Part shown: positions 25,848 to 34,227 of the stretch, one piece after another | Numbering within the stretch: the stretch's first letter is position 1 | How the letters are laid out: every line of letters begins with the position of its first letter | NCBI GenBank assembly: GCA_964524515.1 | Contig: CAZGEA010000002.1 | Location: 124,001-188,000 of the forward strand | Length of the DNA: 64,000 nucleotides | Source of the DNA: CAZGEA01 sp964524515 | GTDB taxonomy: Bacteria > Patescibacteriota > Microgenomatia > UBA8517 | Reading direction: 5' to 3' | Notes under the pieces: generated by a model | Database searches by the model: none | What the model saw: only the letters and a program-made list of their open reading frames with translations | What the model was told of the DNA's origin: nothing | Program-made: the position numbers and the translations under genes

Positions 25848-26162
25848 TTATTTACTAGAACCGTCTGGCGCTGGAAAATCAAATGGCACTGCCAACCCTC
25901 GGTTTGGATCAAAACTAACAGATGGCAAATTACCAGTGTCACGTTTTTCAGCACATTTCCTACAATTCACACGAGGCGATGTGGATCCTTTTACAACAAT
26001 TACCGCTCGGCATGAACAACACGATCTAAAGCTGCATTGGTCTTCATGTTCTTTTGCGTACTCCTTGTCAGTCCATGAACGACCCCAATCAATTACAGGA
26101 TTATCACATGCCGTTTTCCACGATTCAGATGATTTTCGCCGAGTAGTTGTAGACGATGTCAT
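25848..26162 (-). CDS. Small protein with Cys-rich zinc-ribbon-like segment
   Basis: About 104 residues; TGGAG precedes the ATG at 26162. The middle carries 'CSFRSCCSCRAVIVVKG' and 'NCRKCAEKRD', giving CxxC pairs about 20 residues apart that could bind zinc. The family is not recognised. It has its own terminator, as do its neighbours. Confidence 0.65.
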   Translation of the reverse strand: MTSSTTTRRKSSESWKTACDNPVIDWGRSWTDKEYAKEHEDQCSFRSCCSCRAVIVVKGSTSPRVNCRKCAEKRDTGNLPSVSFDPNRGLAVPFDFPAPDGSSK

Positions 26163-26228
26163 GGTTTCTCCAATCAAACAAATAAAATGTACGAGAACCT
26201 ATATTTTATCACAGAAGCCAATTTTTCC

Positions 26229-26276
26229 AAAAAAAATACTCCCACGAAAGAGAATGAGGGTTCTCGATTGTGGGAG
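26229..26276 (-). terminator. Intrinsic terminator
   Basis: CTCCCAC (26239-26245) and GTGGGAG (26270-26276), with inner AGAGAA/TTCTC pairing and an A-run (26229-26236) as minus-strand T-run. Confidence 0.85.
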
Positions 26277-26308
26277 CAAACAAATATTTATTAAATTTTT
26301 CTATTTTT

Positions 26309-26680
26309 TCAGTTGGAGGTGGGCAAGTACACATATATCGGTCCTATTTTTGGTAGGATATCGCAAATGCAGAAAAGTTGATTTTCCTGAGTGCGAAGAA
26401 GCTCAGTTGTTACTGTTGGACAAGTTTCAATCATCTTTTTGCCGGTTGGCTTATAGGAAACTCGAAATTTTACCATCCAGTAATCTCTCCCTGGAGGTAA
26501 ACCGTCCATTGCAACATCTGTGTGTGCTTGATATGCACCATGTACTTCAAGATTAACAATTCCAAATTGTCTCAATTCCCAAATTGTTTTTGGGGTTTCA
26601 CCACTTTGTCTTGGTCTTGTTGTTTTGAGAAATTCTGGATCCTCAAAGCAGCTCAGTGGAAATAAAGTATGTTTCGGCAC
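26309..26680 (-). CDS. Hypothetical protein
   Basis: Encodes 123 residues starting at GTG (26680), with AGGAGG 5 nt upstream, an unusually good ribosome site. The sequence has a beta-rich look ('GIVNLEVHGAYQAHTDVAMD', 'DYWMVKFRVSYKPTGKK') and two Cys near the end. The family is not recognised. It is a single-gene unit with terminator. Confidence 0.65.
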   Translation of the reverse strand: MPKHTLFPLSCFEDPEFLKTTRPRQSGETPKTIWELRQFGIVNLEVHGAYQAHTDVAMDGLPPGRDYWMVKFRVSYKPTGKKMIETCPTVTTELLRTQENQLFCICDILPKIGPIYVYLPTSN

Positions 26681-26750
26681 ATGATCCTCCTATGTAATGT
26701 GCTCGCTGTCGATGCTTGAAGTATAGATTAAAGAAGCCTAAATAGCTAAT

Positions 26751-26924
26751 TTACTTAAGTTTTGTTTCCTCTTTGTGTGAAGTTCTCTTGCGGCAATTCT
26801 TACAATATTTATTAACAACAAGTTTTTCTTCCATGTTAACTTTATTGCGTTCACTAATATAATTCCTGTTTTTGCACAGTGAACAAACTAGCATAACTAA
26901 TTCTCTAGCTCCCTTTTTTGCCAT
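26751..26924 (-). CDS. rpmG: 50S ribosomal protein L33
   Basis: Encodes 57 residues: 'ELVMLVCSLCKNRNYISERN' and 'KYCKNCRKRTSHKE' give the two CxxC pairs of the zinc-binding form of L33. Length is normal (49-57). The ATG at 26924 is chosen because the longer frame to 27104 adds an unrelated N-terminus. TACAAT on the minus strand ends 11 nt upstream. Confidence 0.92.
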   Translation of the reverse strand: MAKKGARELVMLVCSLCKNRNYISERNKVNMEEKLVVNKYCKNCRKRTSHKEETKLK

Positions 26925-26964
26925 ACGTAGGGAAAATTGTATCACGGAGGCTATTGTGAAGCAA

Positions 26965-27012
26965 GTGGAGTAGAGAGGTAGGGACATTGTTTTGATTTTG
27001 TCTCTACTCCAC
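26965..27012. repeat. 12-bp perfect inverted repeat
   Basis: GTGGAGTAGAGA (26965-26976) and TCTCTACTCCAC (27001-27012) around a 24-nt loop. No T-run on either strand, so it is not a classical terminator. It lies upstream of rpmG. Confidence 0.6.
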
Positions 27013-27048
27013 AAGTTTTCCTCTGATATTAATCGACTTGACTTATGA

Positions 27049-27156
27049 TTAATTCTGAGGCATCGATGAGATGATAAGGAGAGCTTGATACGACTGTGAT
27101 TCATTCACCGCTATGGATTCTGAGATCACTAGACCTTCTTCGCGAAGTTGAACCAT
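27049..27156 (-). CDS. Possible 35-residue peptide
   Basis: A short frame starting 'MVQLREEGLVISES' with GAGGAG 6 nt before its ATG at 27156. The good ribosome site is the only positive evidence. No family; it may be chance. Confidence 0.25.
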   Translation of the reverse strand: MVQLREEGLVISESIAVNESQSYQALLIISSMPQN

Positions 27157-27316
27157 AGATTCTCCTCTCATGTGACGCTTAAGCTTCGCGTCAATGTGCA
27201 ATTCACTAAGAAGGGGACAAAATCCCAGATGTTGATGCTTGATCAAACAGTCTTAGTAATTTGAAGAATACAAAAAATAATTTAAGGTGTCAATTATGCA
27301 ATAAATAAATTTTCAT

Positions 27317-28366
27317 TTACATGATAAACATTGCATCACCAAAACTGTAAAATCTATATTTGGTTTCTATTGCAGACTGATAAGCTTTTCCAATAACAGA
27401 ATTTTCAAAATTAACAAATTCGTTTTTTGTATTGGGATAACTAACAAATGCACAAATCAAAGATAAAAGTGTGGATTTTGGTAAGTGAAAATTGGTAATA
27501 AGTGCATCAACTACTTCAAATTTATAAGGAGGATAAATAAAAATATCAGTTTTGCCTGATAACTCTTTAAATTTATTCAAAGCTAAGGTTTCCAATACTC
27601 TCGTTGTTGTAGTTCCAACTGCAATTATTCGTCTGCCTTTATTTTTCGCTTTCAATATTTTTTCAATTTGATCTTTTTCAATTTCAAAATACTCGCTGTG
27701 CATTTTATGCTTTGTAATATCAGTTTCCCGAATTGGCAAAAAAGTCCCTGCTCCAACGTGTAGTACTACATTTGCAAATTCCACTCCCTTTTTATTTATT
27801 TCTTTTAAAAGTTCATTGGTAAAATGCAATCCTGCAGTAGGAGCTGCAGCACTACCTGATTGATTCGCATAAACAGTTTGATATTTCAATCTAATTTCAT
27901 TTTCAGTGTCTTTTGATTTGATATATGGGGGCAGCGGAGTATGTCCAATTTTTCCAATTGCATCCCAAAAATCTTCTTCATTGCAATCAAATGATATCTC
28001 TGCAAAGTGGTCACCAATGTGGGAAACTGAGGCATAAATTTTATCAAACTGAATTTTCTCACCAATTGCTAATTTCCCTCGTCTCATTACACTCCATTTA
28101 TTGATTCCAGTTTTCTCCATCAATAAAAATTCCATTTCACCACCATTTGATTTTGTGCCAAAAATTCTGGCTGGAAAAACTTTAGTAGTATTAAAAACTA
28201 ACAAATCATTTGAAGTTAAGTATTGGGTTATATCACTAAAAATTTTATGCTCAATCTTTTTATTATCTTTATTAACAATTAATAGTTTCGAAGAATCTCG
28301 TGGAACTGCAGGGCTATGTGCAATTAATTCATTGGAAAGTATGTAATCAAATTTTGAAATATCCAT
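27317..28366 (-). CDS. queA: S-adenosylmethionine:tRNA ribosyltransferase-isomerase
   Basis: Encodes 349 residues, family length. Motifs include 'FDYILSNELIAHSPAVPRDSS' at the N-terminus, 'NDLLVFNTTKVFPARIFG', 'SAAAPTAGLHFT' and 'YPPYKFEVVDALITNFHLPKS'. It transfers and isomerises the ribosyl part of SAM onto preQ1-modified tRNA to give epoxyqueuosine. No other queuosine genes are in the window, so the base is probably made or salvaged through genes elsewhere. Confidence 0.95.
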   Translation of the reverse strand: MDISKFDYILSNELIAHSPAVPRDSSKLLIVNKDNKKIEHKIFSDITQYLTSNDLLVFNTTKVFPARIFGTKSNGGEMEFLLMEKTGINKWSVMRRGKLAIGEKIQFDKIYASVSHIGDHFAEISFDCNEEDFWDAIGKIGHTPLPPYIKSKDTENEIRLKYQTVYANQSGSAAAPTAGLHFTNELLKEINKKGVEFANVVLHVGAGTFLPIRETDITKHKMHSEYFEIEKDQIEKILKAKNKGRRIIAVGTTTTRVLETLALNKFKELSGKTDIFIYPPYKFEVVDALITNFHLPKSTLLSLICAFVSYPNTKNEFVNFENSVIGKAYQSAIETKYRFYSFGDAMFIM

Positions 28367-28397
28367 ATGTATCTAAGACAAAGAACGGATTTCTTGA

Positions 28398-28469
28398 GCC
28401 TGAGAGTGGAATCGAACCACCGACCCCGTTCTTACCAAGAACGTGCTCTGCCCCTGAGCTACCCAGGCA
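28398..28469 (-). tRNA. tRNA-Thr (GGT)
   Basis: Minus-strand cloverleaf: acceptor GCCTGGG/CTCAGGC with one G-T pair, anticodon stem CGTTC/GAACG with loop TTGGTAA (anticodon GGT), T loop TTCGATT. CCA is not encoded. TATAAT upstream at 28479-28484. Confidence 0.93.
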
Positions 28470-28539
28470 AGTCGCTAATTATAGCAAAGATTAATTACAA
28501 CTATTGATTTATCTAAAAAAACTCTTTAATGTTAATGAT

Positions 28540-31005
28540 ATGAATAAGCGTTTAGTCGGACTTCTGTTTATCTTGGCATCAATTCCAGTAACATTAGCTG
28601 TTTTATATGCTGGTATTAAATTTTACAGATCACGTGCTGCAGTAGGTCCTGGTACATTAGTTGTTTCGGGAACTTCTCTAAATTTAAATGGTAGTCGCTT
28701 CATTGTAGAGGGGACGAATATGGAATTTTATCGTGATCCAGGTTGTGATTTAGTAACTACTGGCGCAATTCCATTAAAAGCCCAAATTGCGCAAAAAATG
28801 AAAGATACAGGAATAAATGCAGTGCGTTTAAATTATAGTCATTCGTGGCTTGATGATAATCCAACAAATTTAAACAATTTCCTGGATATGATTCAGGCGT
28901 TAGCTGATAAAGGAATTTTCTCAATGCCTTCAGATCACGATTTCACAGGTAAACCACTTACCAATAGAGCAACAGCATATCCAATGTTCCAAAGTATTAT
29001 CCAAGGTGCAAGAGCTCGTGGAATTGAAGGATATTTAATAATGAACCCATACAACGAACCAGGAGGAGCAGATTCACAAGAAATAAGTTGGGCAGATTGG
29101 GTTACTGCTCAAAAAGATACACTTAATTTCATAAGAAACACTGCAGGGTTCCAAGGAATAGTAGTATTAGATACTCGTTCATGGGCAGCTGATTTTGATG
29201 TTAATTCAATGCAACAGGTGTTAACTTATGATCAAGGAATTGCAACTGGCGGCGCCAAAAAAGTTGTGTTCTCAAATCATTGGTATCCAAATATTCCACT
29301 ATCAAATCCTCAAAACGCTGCCAACAATTCAAATGTTGTTCCAGTATTAACTGGTGAACTTGGTCAATACAATGCAACTCCTCTTGATCCTCAATATGTT
29401 AAAAATGTCTTAAAAAATGTAGTAGATGTTGGAATTCCAAAAGGCCACAATGGAGTATTCGCATGGATTTGGACATGGTGTGATGACAATAATATGACAT
29501 CAGGTTGGGATAATCAGGCCAATAGATACGACTATTTCAATTTAAGTACTTATGGTCAAATTTATGTAACTGAATTTTACAATAAAGTAAATGGTGGTGG
29601 AGCAGGAACTCCAGGACCTACAAATACTGGTGTTGCAACAGCCACATCAGTTGCAACGGCAACTGCGACTGCAACAGGTGGAAATGGTGGAGGAGGTTAT
29701 CTTTTACATATGCAGGGTACAAGTTTAGTTAACGCTCAAAATCAAAGGTTTGTAATTGAAGGAGCAAACATAGAACTTTTTAGAGACTATGGTGGTTGTC
29801 CTGAAGTAACTGATGGTCAATATCCTCTTCGCACTCAAATTGCAACAAAAATGAAAAGTATGGGCATTAATGTTGTACGTGTAAATTATTCGCAGCAATA
29901 TTTAAACAACACAACAAATTACAATAAATTCATAGATTTCATGAAAGTTCTAACTCAAAATGGAATCATGGTAATGCCATCGGATCACTCTTTGACTGGT
30001 AATAGTTTGTCTACTCGTTCAAGTTATTATGCAACAATGAAAAAGATTGTTGATTCTGCAAAATCAGGTGGATTTGAGCAATATTTAATAATGAATCCAT
30101 TTAACGAACCAGGCCCTGATGATTCATGGGCACAATGGGTAACTGCACAAAAAGATATATTGAATTATTTGAGAAATACAGCAAATTTCAAAGGCGTCGT
30201 AGTTCTAGATACACTATCTTGGGCAGCTGCATATGATGACACAGCAATGGCACAAGTTGTTGCACATGATGACACTCTATTGCCAACTTCAAATATAATT
30301 TTCTCAAATCATTGGTATCCAAATATTAATATCAATTCACCAAAATCAGCTGCAGACAACGCCAATAATATACCTATATTAATTGGTGAATTGGGACAAA
30401 TTAATCCTGGATCAAGTGGATTAGACCTCCAATATGCCAAAAACGTATTAAGCTATGTTGTCAATCCTGGTATTTCAAAAGGCCACAATGGAGTATTCGC
30501 ATGGATTTGGAACTGGTGTGACGAAAACACCATGACAAATGGTGATTTCCAAACATTAAATTCGTACGGTCAAACATATGTAAATAGTTACTATAACTTA
30601 GTAGGTAACGGAGCTCTTCCAACTCCAACTGCCACTGCTACATCCAATGCCACTGCAACTTCTCAGGCAACGGCAACTGCTACATCAAATGCAACAAATA
30701 TTGGGCAATCGACCTGTGAGTCAGGTATCAATTACGATCAAGGATATCGATGTTATTCAGGAATAACTAGTTCAACTCAGTGTCAAGCAGTTTTGGGTAG
30801 ATATTCTGGCTATGGCTTAGGTTGTAGTACAGGAACATTTTGTTGTGGGAATATTATTCCAGGGCAATCAACTCCTACTGCAACAGCCACATCAACTGGT
30901 ACTGGTGGGCAATGTACTTTGAAAGCAGATATAAACAAGGACAACAAAGTTGATCTCTTGGATTATGTCGTACTTTTTGAGGAATACCACAACACCTGTC
31001 CATGA
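28540..31005 (+). CDS. Double GH5-like glycosidase with Cys-rich module and dockerin-like end
   Basis: About 821 residues. An N-terminal membrane span (about 5-24) is followed by two GH5-like catalytic domains (about 35-370 and 390-690), each with 'MNP(Y/F)NEP' (acid/base Glu), 'GELGQ' (nucleophile) and 'GVFAWIW(T/N)WCD'. Thr/Ala-rich linkers separate them. Near residue 715-770 lies a six-Cys module ('YRCYSGITSSTQC', 'GCSTGTFCCG'), and the last 30 residues hold an EF-hand-like dockerin repeat 'DINKDNKVDLLDYVVLF' bracketed by Cys. Its stop overlaps the next gene by ATGA. The dockerin should dock it onto the cohesins encoded just downstream. Confidence 0.87.
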   Translation: MNKRLVGLLFILASIPVTLAVLYAGIKFYRSRAAVGPGTLVVSGTSLNLNGSRFIVEGTNMEFYRDPGCDLVTTGAIPLKAQIAQKMKDTGINAVRLNYSHSWLDDNPTNLNNFLDMIQALADKGIFSMPSDHDFTGKPLTNRATAYPMFQSIIQGARARGIEGYLIMNPYNEPGGADSQEISWADWVTAQKDTLNFIRNTAGFQGIVVLDTRSWAADFDVNSMQQVLTYDQGIATGGAKKVVFSNHWYPNIPLSNPQNAANNSNVVPVLTGELGQYNATPLDPQYVKNVLKNVVDVGIPKGHNGVFAWIWTWCDDNNMTSGWDNQANRYDYFNLSTYGQIYVTEFYNKVNGGGAGTPGPTNTGVATATSVATATATATGGNGGGGYLLHMQGTSLVNAQNQRFVIEGANIELFRDYGGCPEVTDGQYPLRTQIATKMKSMGINVVRVNYSQQYLNNTTNYNKFIDFMKVLTQNGIMVMPSDHSLTGNSLSTRSSYYATMKKIVDSAKSGGFEQYLIMNPFNEPGPDDSWAQWVTAQKDILNYLRNTANFKGVVVLDTLSWAAAYDDTAMAQVVAHDDTLLPTSNIIFSNHWYPNININSPKSAADNANNIPILIGELGQINPGSSGLDLQYAKNVLSYVVNPGISKGHNGVFAWIWNWCDENTMTNGDFQTLNSYGQTYVNSYYNLVGNGALPTPTATATSNATATSQATATATSNATNIGQSTCESGINYDQGYRCYSGITSSTQCQAVLGRYSGYGLGCSTGTFCCGNIIPGQSTPTATATSTGTGGQCTLKADINKDNKVDLLDYVVLFEEYHNTCP

Positions 31006-31592
31006 TGTACATAGATAAAGAAACAAAAAAACAAATAGTTTTTATTTCAGGTTTAATTTTATTAGTTGTGATTGCAGGGTTTTTTGCATACATGACTATT
31101 AATGTTGGAATGAAATCAAATGGCAAAAATGCTTTGTCTGATGAAAATAATTCACAACTTAATCAAGAAAAATTAAATATACTAATTTCACCTGAAACAG
31201 CCCAAATGCTACAGGGAAAGAATTACAATGTTGACATAATTCTTTCTGATTTAACCCAAAAACCAAATGCAGTTAGTCTAGAATTTATTTTTGATCCAAA
31301 CGTAGTAGAAGTTGTATCAATTAAAGAAGGTAATCTGTGGGGAAAGACAAATATTTTGCAAAAAAATATTTCAAAAACAGGGTTAGCTACAGTTGATATT
31401 GGTCAAGGTTTCGGATCTGCATTCACAGGCCAAAATAAAATTGCAACATTTGTGATTAAAATAAAAAATACCACAAACCTAGATAAAGCAGCGCTCACGC
31501 TTGGAAATAATTCAAGTTGGGTATCAAATAGTAATCAAGGGTTGAAAAAGATATTTGCATCAGAGACAATGATTAATATAGTTAAAAAATAA
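31002..31592 (+). CDS. Membrane-anchored cohesin-like protein
   Basis: Encodes 196 residues: an N-terminal span (about 9-30) then a single beta-sandwich with cohesin features ('NVDIILSDLTQKPNAVSLEFIFDPNVVEVV', 'GQNKIATFVIKIKN'). It has no linker, dockerin or sortase signal, so it is probably held in the membrane by its N-terminus. It overlaps the GH5 gene by 4 nt, placing it in the operon. A general carbohydrate-binding sandwich is the alternative. Confidence 0.75.
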   Translation: MMYIDKETKKQIVFISGLILLVVIAGFFAYMTINVGMKSNGKNALSDENNSQLNQEKLNILISPETAQMLQGKNYNVDIILSDLTQKPNAVSLEFIFDPNVVEVVSIKEGNLWGKTNILQKNISKTGLATVDIGQGFGSAFTGQNKIATFVIKIKNTTNLDKAALTLGNNSSWVSNSNQGLKKIFASETMINIVKK

Positions 31593-31608
31593 AATTAAAT
31601 TAAATTAA

Positions 31609-32469
31609 ATGAAACATCTGCTCATCCCAATAGTAATTGTAATAACTGCTGCATTAGTAGTATCAGTATTTATAGCTCGCAAACCACAAGATATTAGCCC
31701 TGATGCTGCTGCTGCAACAATATTATCTTTAACCCCAACAACACAATCAAAAAGTGCAAACCAAAATGTTGATTTAAATATTCAAATTGCAAGTAACACC
31801 AATTCAATAGTTGGAGTCGAATTGTATATCGAATACGATAGAACTCAATTGCAATTCTTAGGATTCCAAGATGCAAATTTGTTTCCTAATTCCGAAGTAG
31901 TATCTGCTGCAACAGTTACAGATGGTGCACAAAATAAATCGACAATAGCTTATACAAGAATAGTAACTCCAGGCAATTCTGGTTGGCAGGGAACAGGATC
32001 CATGGGAACACTACAATTCAAAGCATTAAAGCAATCAATTGCGAATGTTTCATTTGCACCAAGTACACTTGTTGTTGCAACAAATGAAACAGGAACAAGC
32101 GTATTAAGCCAAGCAAATGGTGCAACTATCAACATAAGTCCAGCGGCAACAGCTTCCTCGGTTGCAACTCAGACCGCTACCGCTACTGCTACGGCAACTG
32201 CAACTCAGACTGCTACGGCAACTGCAACTCAGACCGCTACGGCAACTGCAACGTCAACTTCTGCATCAACTGCGACAGCTACAGCGACAGCATGTGTGCT
32301 TAAAAGCGATATAAACAACGATAAAACGGTCAATCTTCAAGATTTTGCATTACTTATTGAAGATTTAAGAAACAAAAATAACAGATCAGACGTAAACAAT
32401 GATGGAAAAGTATCAATTCTTGACTATATTGTTTTGTTCGAAGAATTTGGCAATAGATGCACCATATGA
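31609..32469 (+). CDS. Cohesin-dockerin adaptor scaffoldin-like protein
   Basis: Encodes 286 residues. An N-terminal hydrophobic segment ending near 'SPDAAAA' leads to a cohesin domain (about 38-180; 'VDLNIQIASNTNSIVGVELYIEYD'), then a nearly pure Thr/Ala linker (about 181-225), and a complete two-repeat dockerin ('SDINNDKTVNLQDF' and 'SDVNNDGKVSILDY') enclosed by Cys at both ends. This is the architecture of a cellulosomal adaptor: it binds a dockerin and is itself docked. Stop and next start overlap (ATGA). Confidence 0.85.
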   Translation: MKHLLIPIVIVITAALVVSVFIARKPQDISPDAAAATILSLTPTTQSKSANQNVDLNIQIASNTNSIVGVELYIEYDRTQLQFLGFQDANLFPNSEVVSAATVTDGAQNKSTIAYTRIVTPGNSGWQGTGSMGTLQFKALKQSIANVSFAPSTLVVATNETGTSVLSQANGATINISPAATASSVATQTATATATATATQTATATATQTATATATSTSASTATATATACVLKSDINNDKTVNLQDFALLIEDLRNKNNRSDVNNDGKVSILDYIVLFEEFGNRCTI

Positions 32470-33317
32470 AAAATATTTTATTACTAGGAACAATCATCTT
32501 TTTTGTTGCAGCAATTGGTGTTGCAATTATTTTAGTTCGTCAAAATCAAGAATATAGAAAAGGTGCTGCGCCATCAACAGATTTAACTCTCTACCCATCA
32601 GTTAGCTCTGTGGCTATAGGTGATAATTTTACTGTTGACATAGGTACAAACTCAAATGGAAACCAACTAGCTGGAGTTGAGATGTATATTTCATACGACA
32701 CTTCAAAAATAGAATTTGTAAGTGGAACTCCAGGAACGTTTTTTGCAAATCCTACTACAATCGGGCCAACTGCAACAAATGGACAAATCTTCTACACTTT
32801 AGCTTTAACCCCAGATGGAGAGCCAGTTGACGCCCAAGGAACTGTTGCTAAATTAACCTTTAAAGCAATTGCAGCAGGTTCTGCGACATTTAATTTTGTT
32901 CGCCCAGACACAATTGCTGTTGCAATTAAAGAAGGCGGTCAAAATGTATTGCAAAACGCAACCGGCACAACAATAACTGTAACTTCTGCAACAAGTGCAA
33001 GTCCAACCGCAACAGCCACAGCAACTGCAATCGGTGGCCAGTCGGTTGACTTATTCCCAACCGCAACAGCCACAGCAACTGCAACAGCGACGGCTCATTC
33101 AACAGCCACTGCGACGGCATTACCTACATCAACATCCAATGCAACAGCCACAGCTACTGCAAAACCATCATCTGTCTCAACAGCTTCAGCTACACCAAAA
33201 TTGCCAACTGAACTTCCAGATACAGGAGTTGAAACTCCAGTATTGTTTGGAATAGCGCTCGCCGGATCAATATTTATGATTTCAGGTGGATTGTTCCTAG
33301 CTTCCAAGAAATCTTAA
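32466..33317 (+). CDS. Cohesin-bearing anchoring protein with LPDTG sortase signal
   Basis: About 283 residues. An N-terminal span (about 4-24) leads to a cohesin domain (about 38-175; 'DNFTVDIGTNSNGNQLAGVEMYISYD') and a Thr/Ala/Ser-rich linker. The C-terminus is a classic sorting signal: 'LPDTG', a hydrophobic stretch 'FGIALAGSIFMISGGLFLA' and terminal Lys-Lys-Ser. It should be the wall anchor of the complex. No sortase gene lies in this window. Confidence 0.87.
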   Translation: MKNILLLGTIIFFVAAIGVAIILVRQNQEYRKGAAPSTDLTLYPSVSSVAIGDNFTVDIGTNSNGNQLAGVEMYISYDTSKIEFVSGTPGTFFANPTTIGPTATNGQIFYTLALTPDGEPVDAQGTVAKLTFKAIAAGSATFNFVRPDTIAVAIKEGGQNVLQNATGTTITVTSATSASPTATATATAIGGQSVDLFPTATATATATATAHSTATATALPTSTSNATATATAKPSSVSTASATPKLPTELPDTGVETPVLFGIALAGSIFMISGGLFLASKKS

Positions 33318-33358
33318 AGGCTTAGTTTATCTTCAATAATTTGGTATAATTCATTCGT

Positions 33359-33386
33359 GCCGGTATAGCTCAGTGGTAAACCAGTT
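33359..33386 (+). pseudogene. Truncated tRNA-Thr 5' copy
   Basis: The first 20 nt match the 5' end of the intact tRNA-Thr exactly 60 nt downstream (33419), then diverge at the D-stem closure. No anticodon or T arm follows. Confidence 0.6.
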
Positions 33387-33418
33387 TGCCACTATATACT
33401 ATTCCAGCTCATAAATTC

Positions 33419-33493
33419 GCCGGTATAGCTCAGTGGTAGAGCAGCGCTTTTGTAAAGCGAAGGTCGCGGGTTCGAATCCCATTACCGGCTCCA
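33419..33493 (+). tRNA. tRNA-Thr (TGT)
   Basis: Acceptor GCCGGTA/TACCGGC, D arm GCTCAGTGGTAGAGC, anticodon stem GCGCT/AGCGA region with loop TTTGTAA (anticodon TGT), T loop TTCGAAT. CCA is encoded at 33491-33493. TATAAT at 33345-33350 precedes the truncated copy. Confidence 0.93.
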
Positions 33494-33551
33494 AAAGTGA
33501 CAGAAATAACTACAACTGTACACAAAACAACATAAAAGTTACAATTAATTA

Positions 33552-34160
33552 ATGAAAACTCGTTCACTATTAATTGCCGTTGTAGGAATATTGTTTATAA
33601 CTGGCATTTTCTTTGTTACTAAGAAACAATCTTCTGAGTTAAATCAAAAACAGGAGGTCTCAACAGCTTCAATAAACGAAGATTCACTACGACTAGTAGA
33701 TGGTATATTTACAAGCCCTCAACGAGAAAACGTTGCTCAATTCTCCTTACAGCTTCCTAAAGAATGGGAAGTAAAGAATTTCAATGGTGGAGAGATATTT
33801 TCTGTAGAATTTGTGAATGGCAATTACACTTTACAGATTTTTCAGCCATATGAAGGGAATACCTGTGTTTTCCCAGGAGATAAACCTTACGAAGGTCCGT
33901 CAGAAGTATTTGATAAAGCAATAGCTCTCCAAACATCATTTGGCCTCATTAAGATTGGTAGGAATCCCATTGACCTTTATGGAGATCAAGTTATTTTTAG
34001 AGCCTGTAGCCAAAAATATGGTTTTACAGAAAATGGTCAGATGTATTTGGGAACAGGTACACAAATAGGCAATATTCAATATTTTGTTCCTAAAAGTTAT
34101 GACGAGAATAAAATTAAAGAAATGAATACGCTACTACAAACAATAAAACTTGTTAAATAG
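33552..34160 (+). CDS. Membrane-anchored hypothetical protein
   Basis: Encodes 202 residues: N-terminal span (about 5-23), short polar spacer, then an extracellular alpha/beta domain ('FSLQLPKEWEVKNFNGGE', 'YFVPKSYDENKIKEMNTLL') resembling PsbP/DUF-type surface domains. No specific function is assignable. It follows the tRNA-Thr gene. Confidence 0.68.
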   Translation: MKTRSLLIAVVGILFITGIFFVTKKQSSELNQKQEVSTASINEDSLRLVDGIFTSPQRENVAQFSLQLPKEWEVKNFNGGEIFSVEFVNGNYTLQIFQPYEGNTCVFPGDKPYEGPSEVFDKAIALQTSFGLIKIGRNPIDLYGDQVIFRACSQKYGFTENGQMYLGTGTQIGNIQYFVPKSYDENKIKEMNTLLQTIKLVK

Positions 34161-34227
34161 TGTCGAAGCACTAAGTCTGGGTGGGCCACTAGTTGAACCA
34201 AATATACATATCGAATATAATATAAAA

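Noticed and set aside
32140..33200. CRISPR-like repeats
   Set aside because: The repeats are short codon-level Thr/Ala repeats within reading frames, with no regular spacers; no CRISPR array was seen in the window.
33095..33307. Minus-strand Val/Ala-rich frame and plus-strand Gln-rich frame (32995-33255)
   Set aside because: Both are shadows of the Thr/Ala linker repeats.
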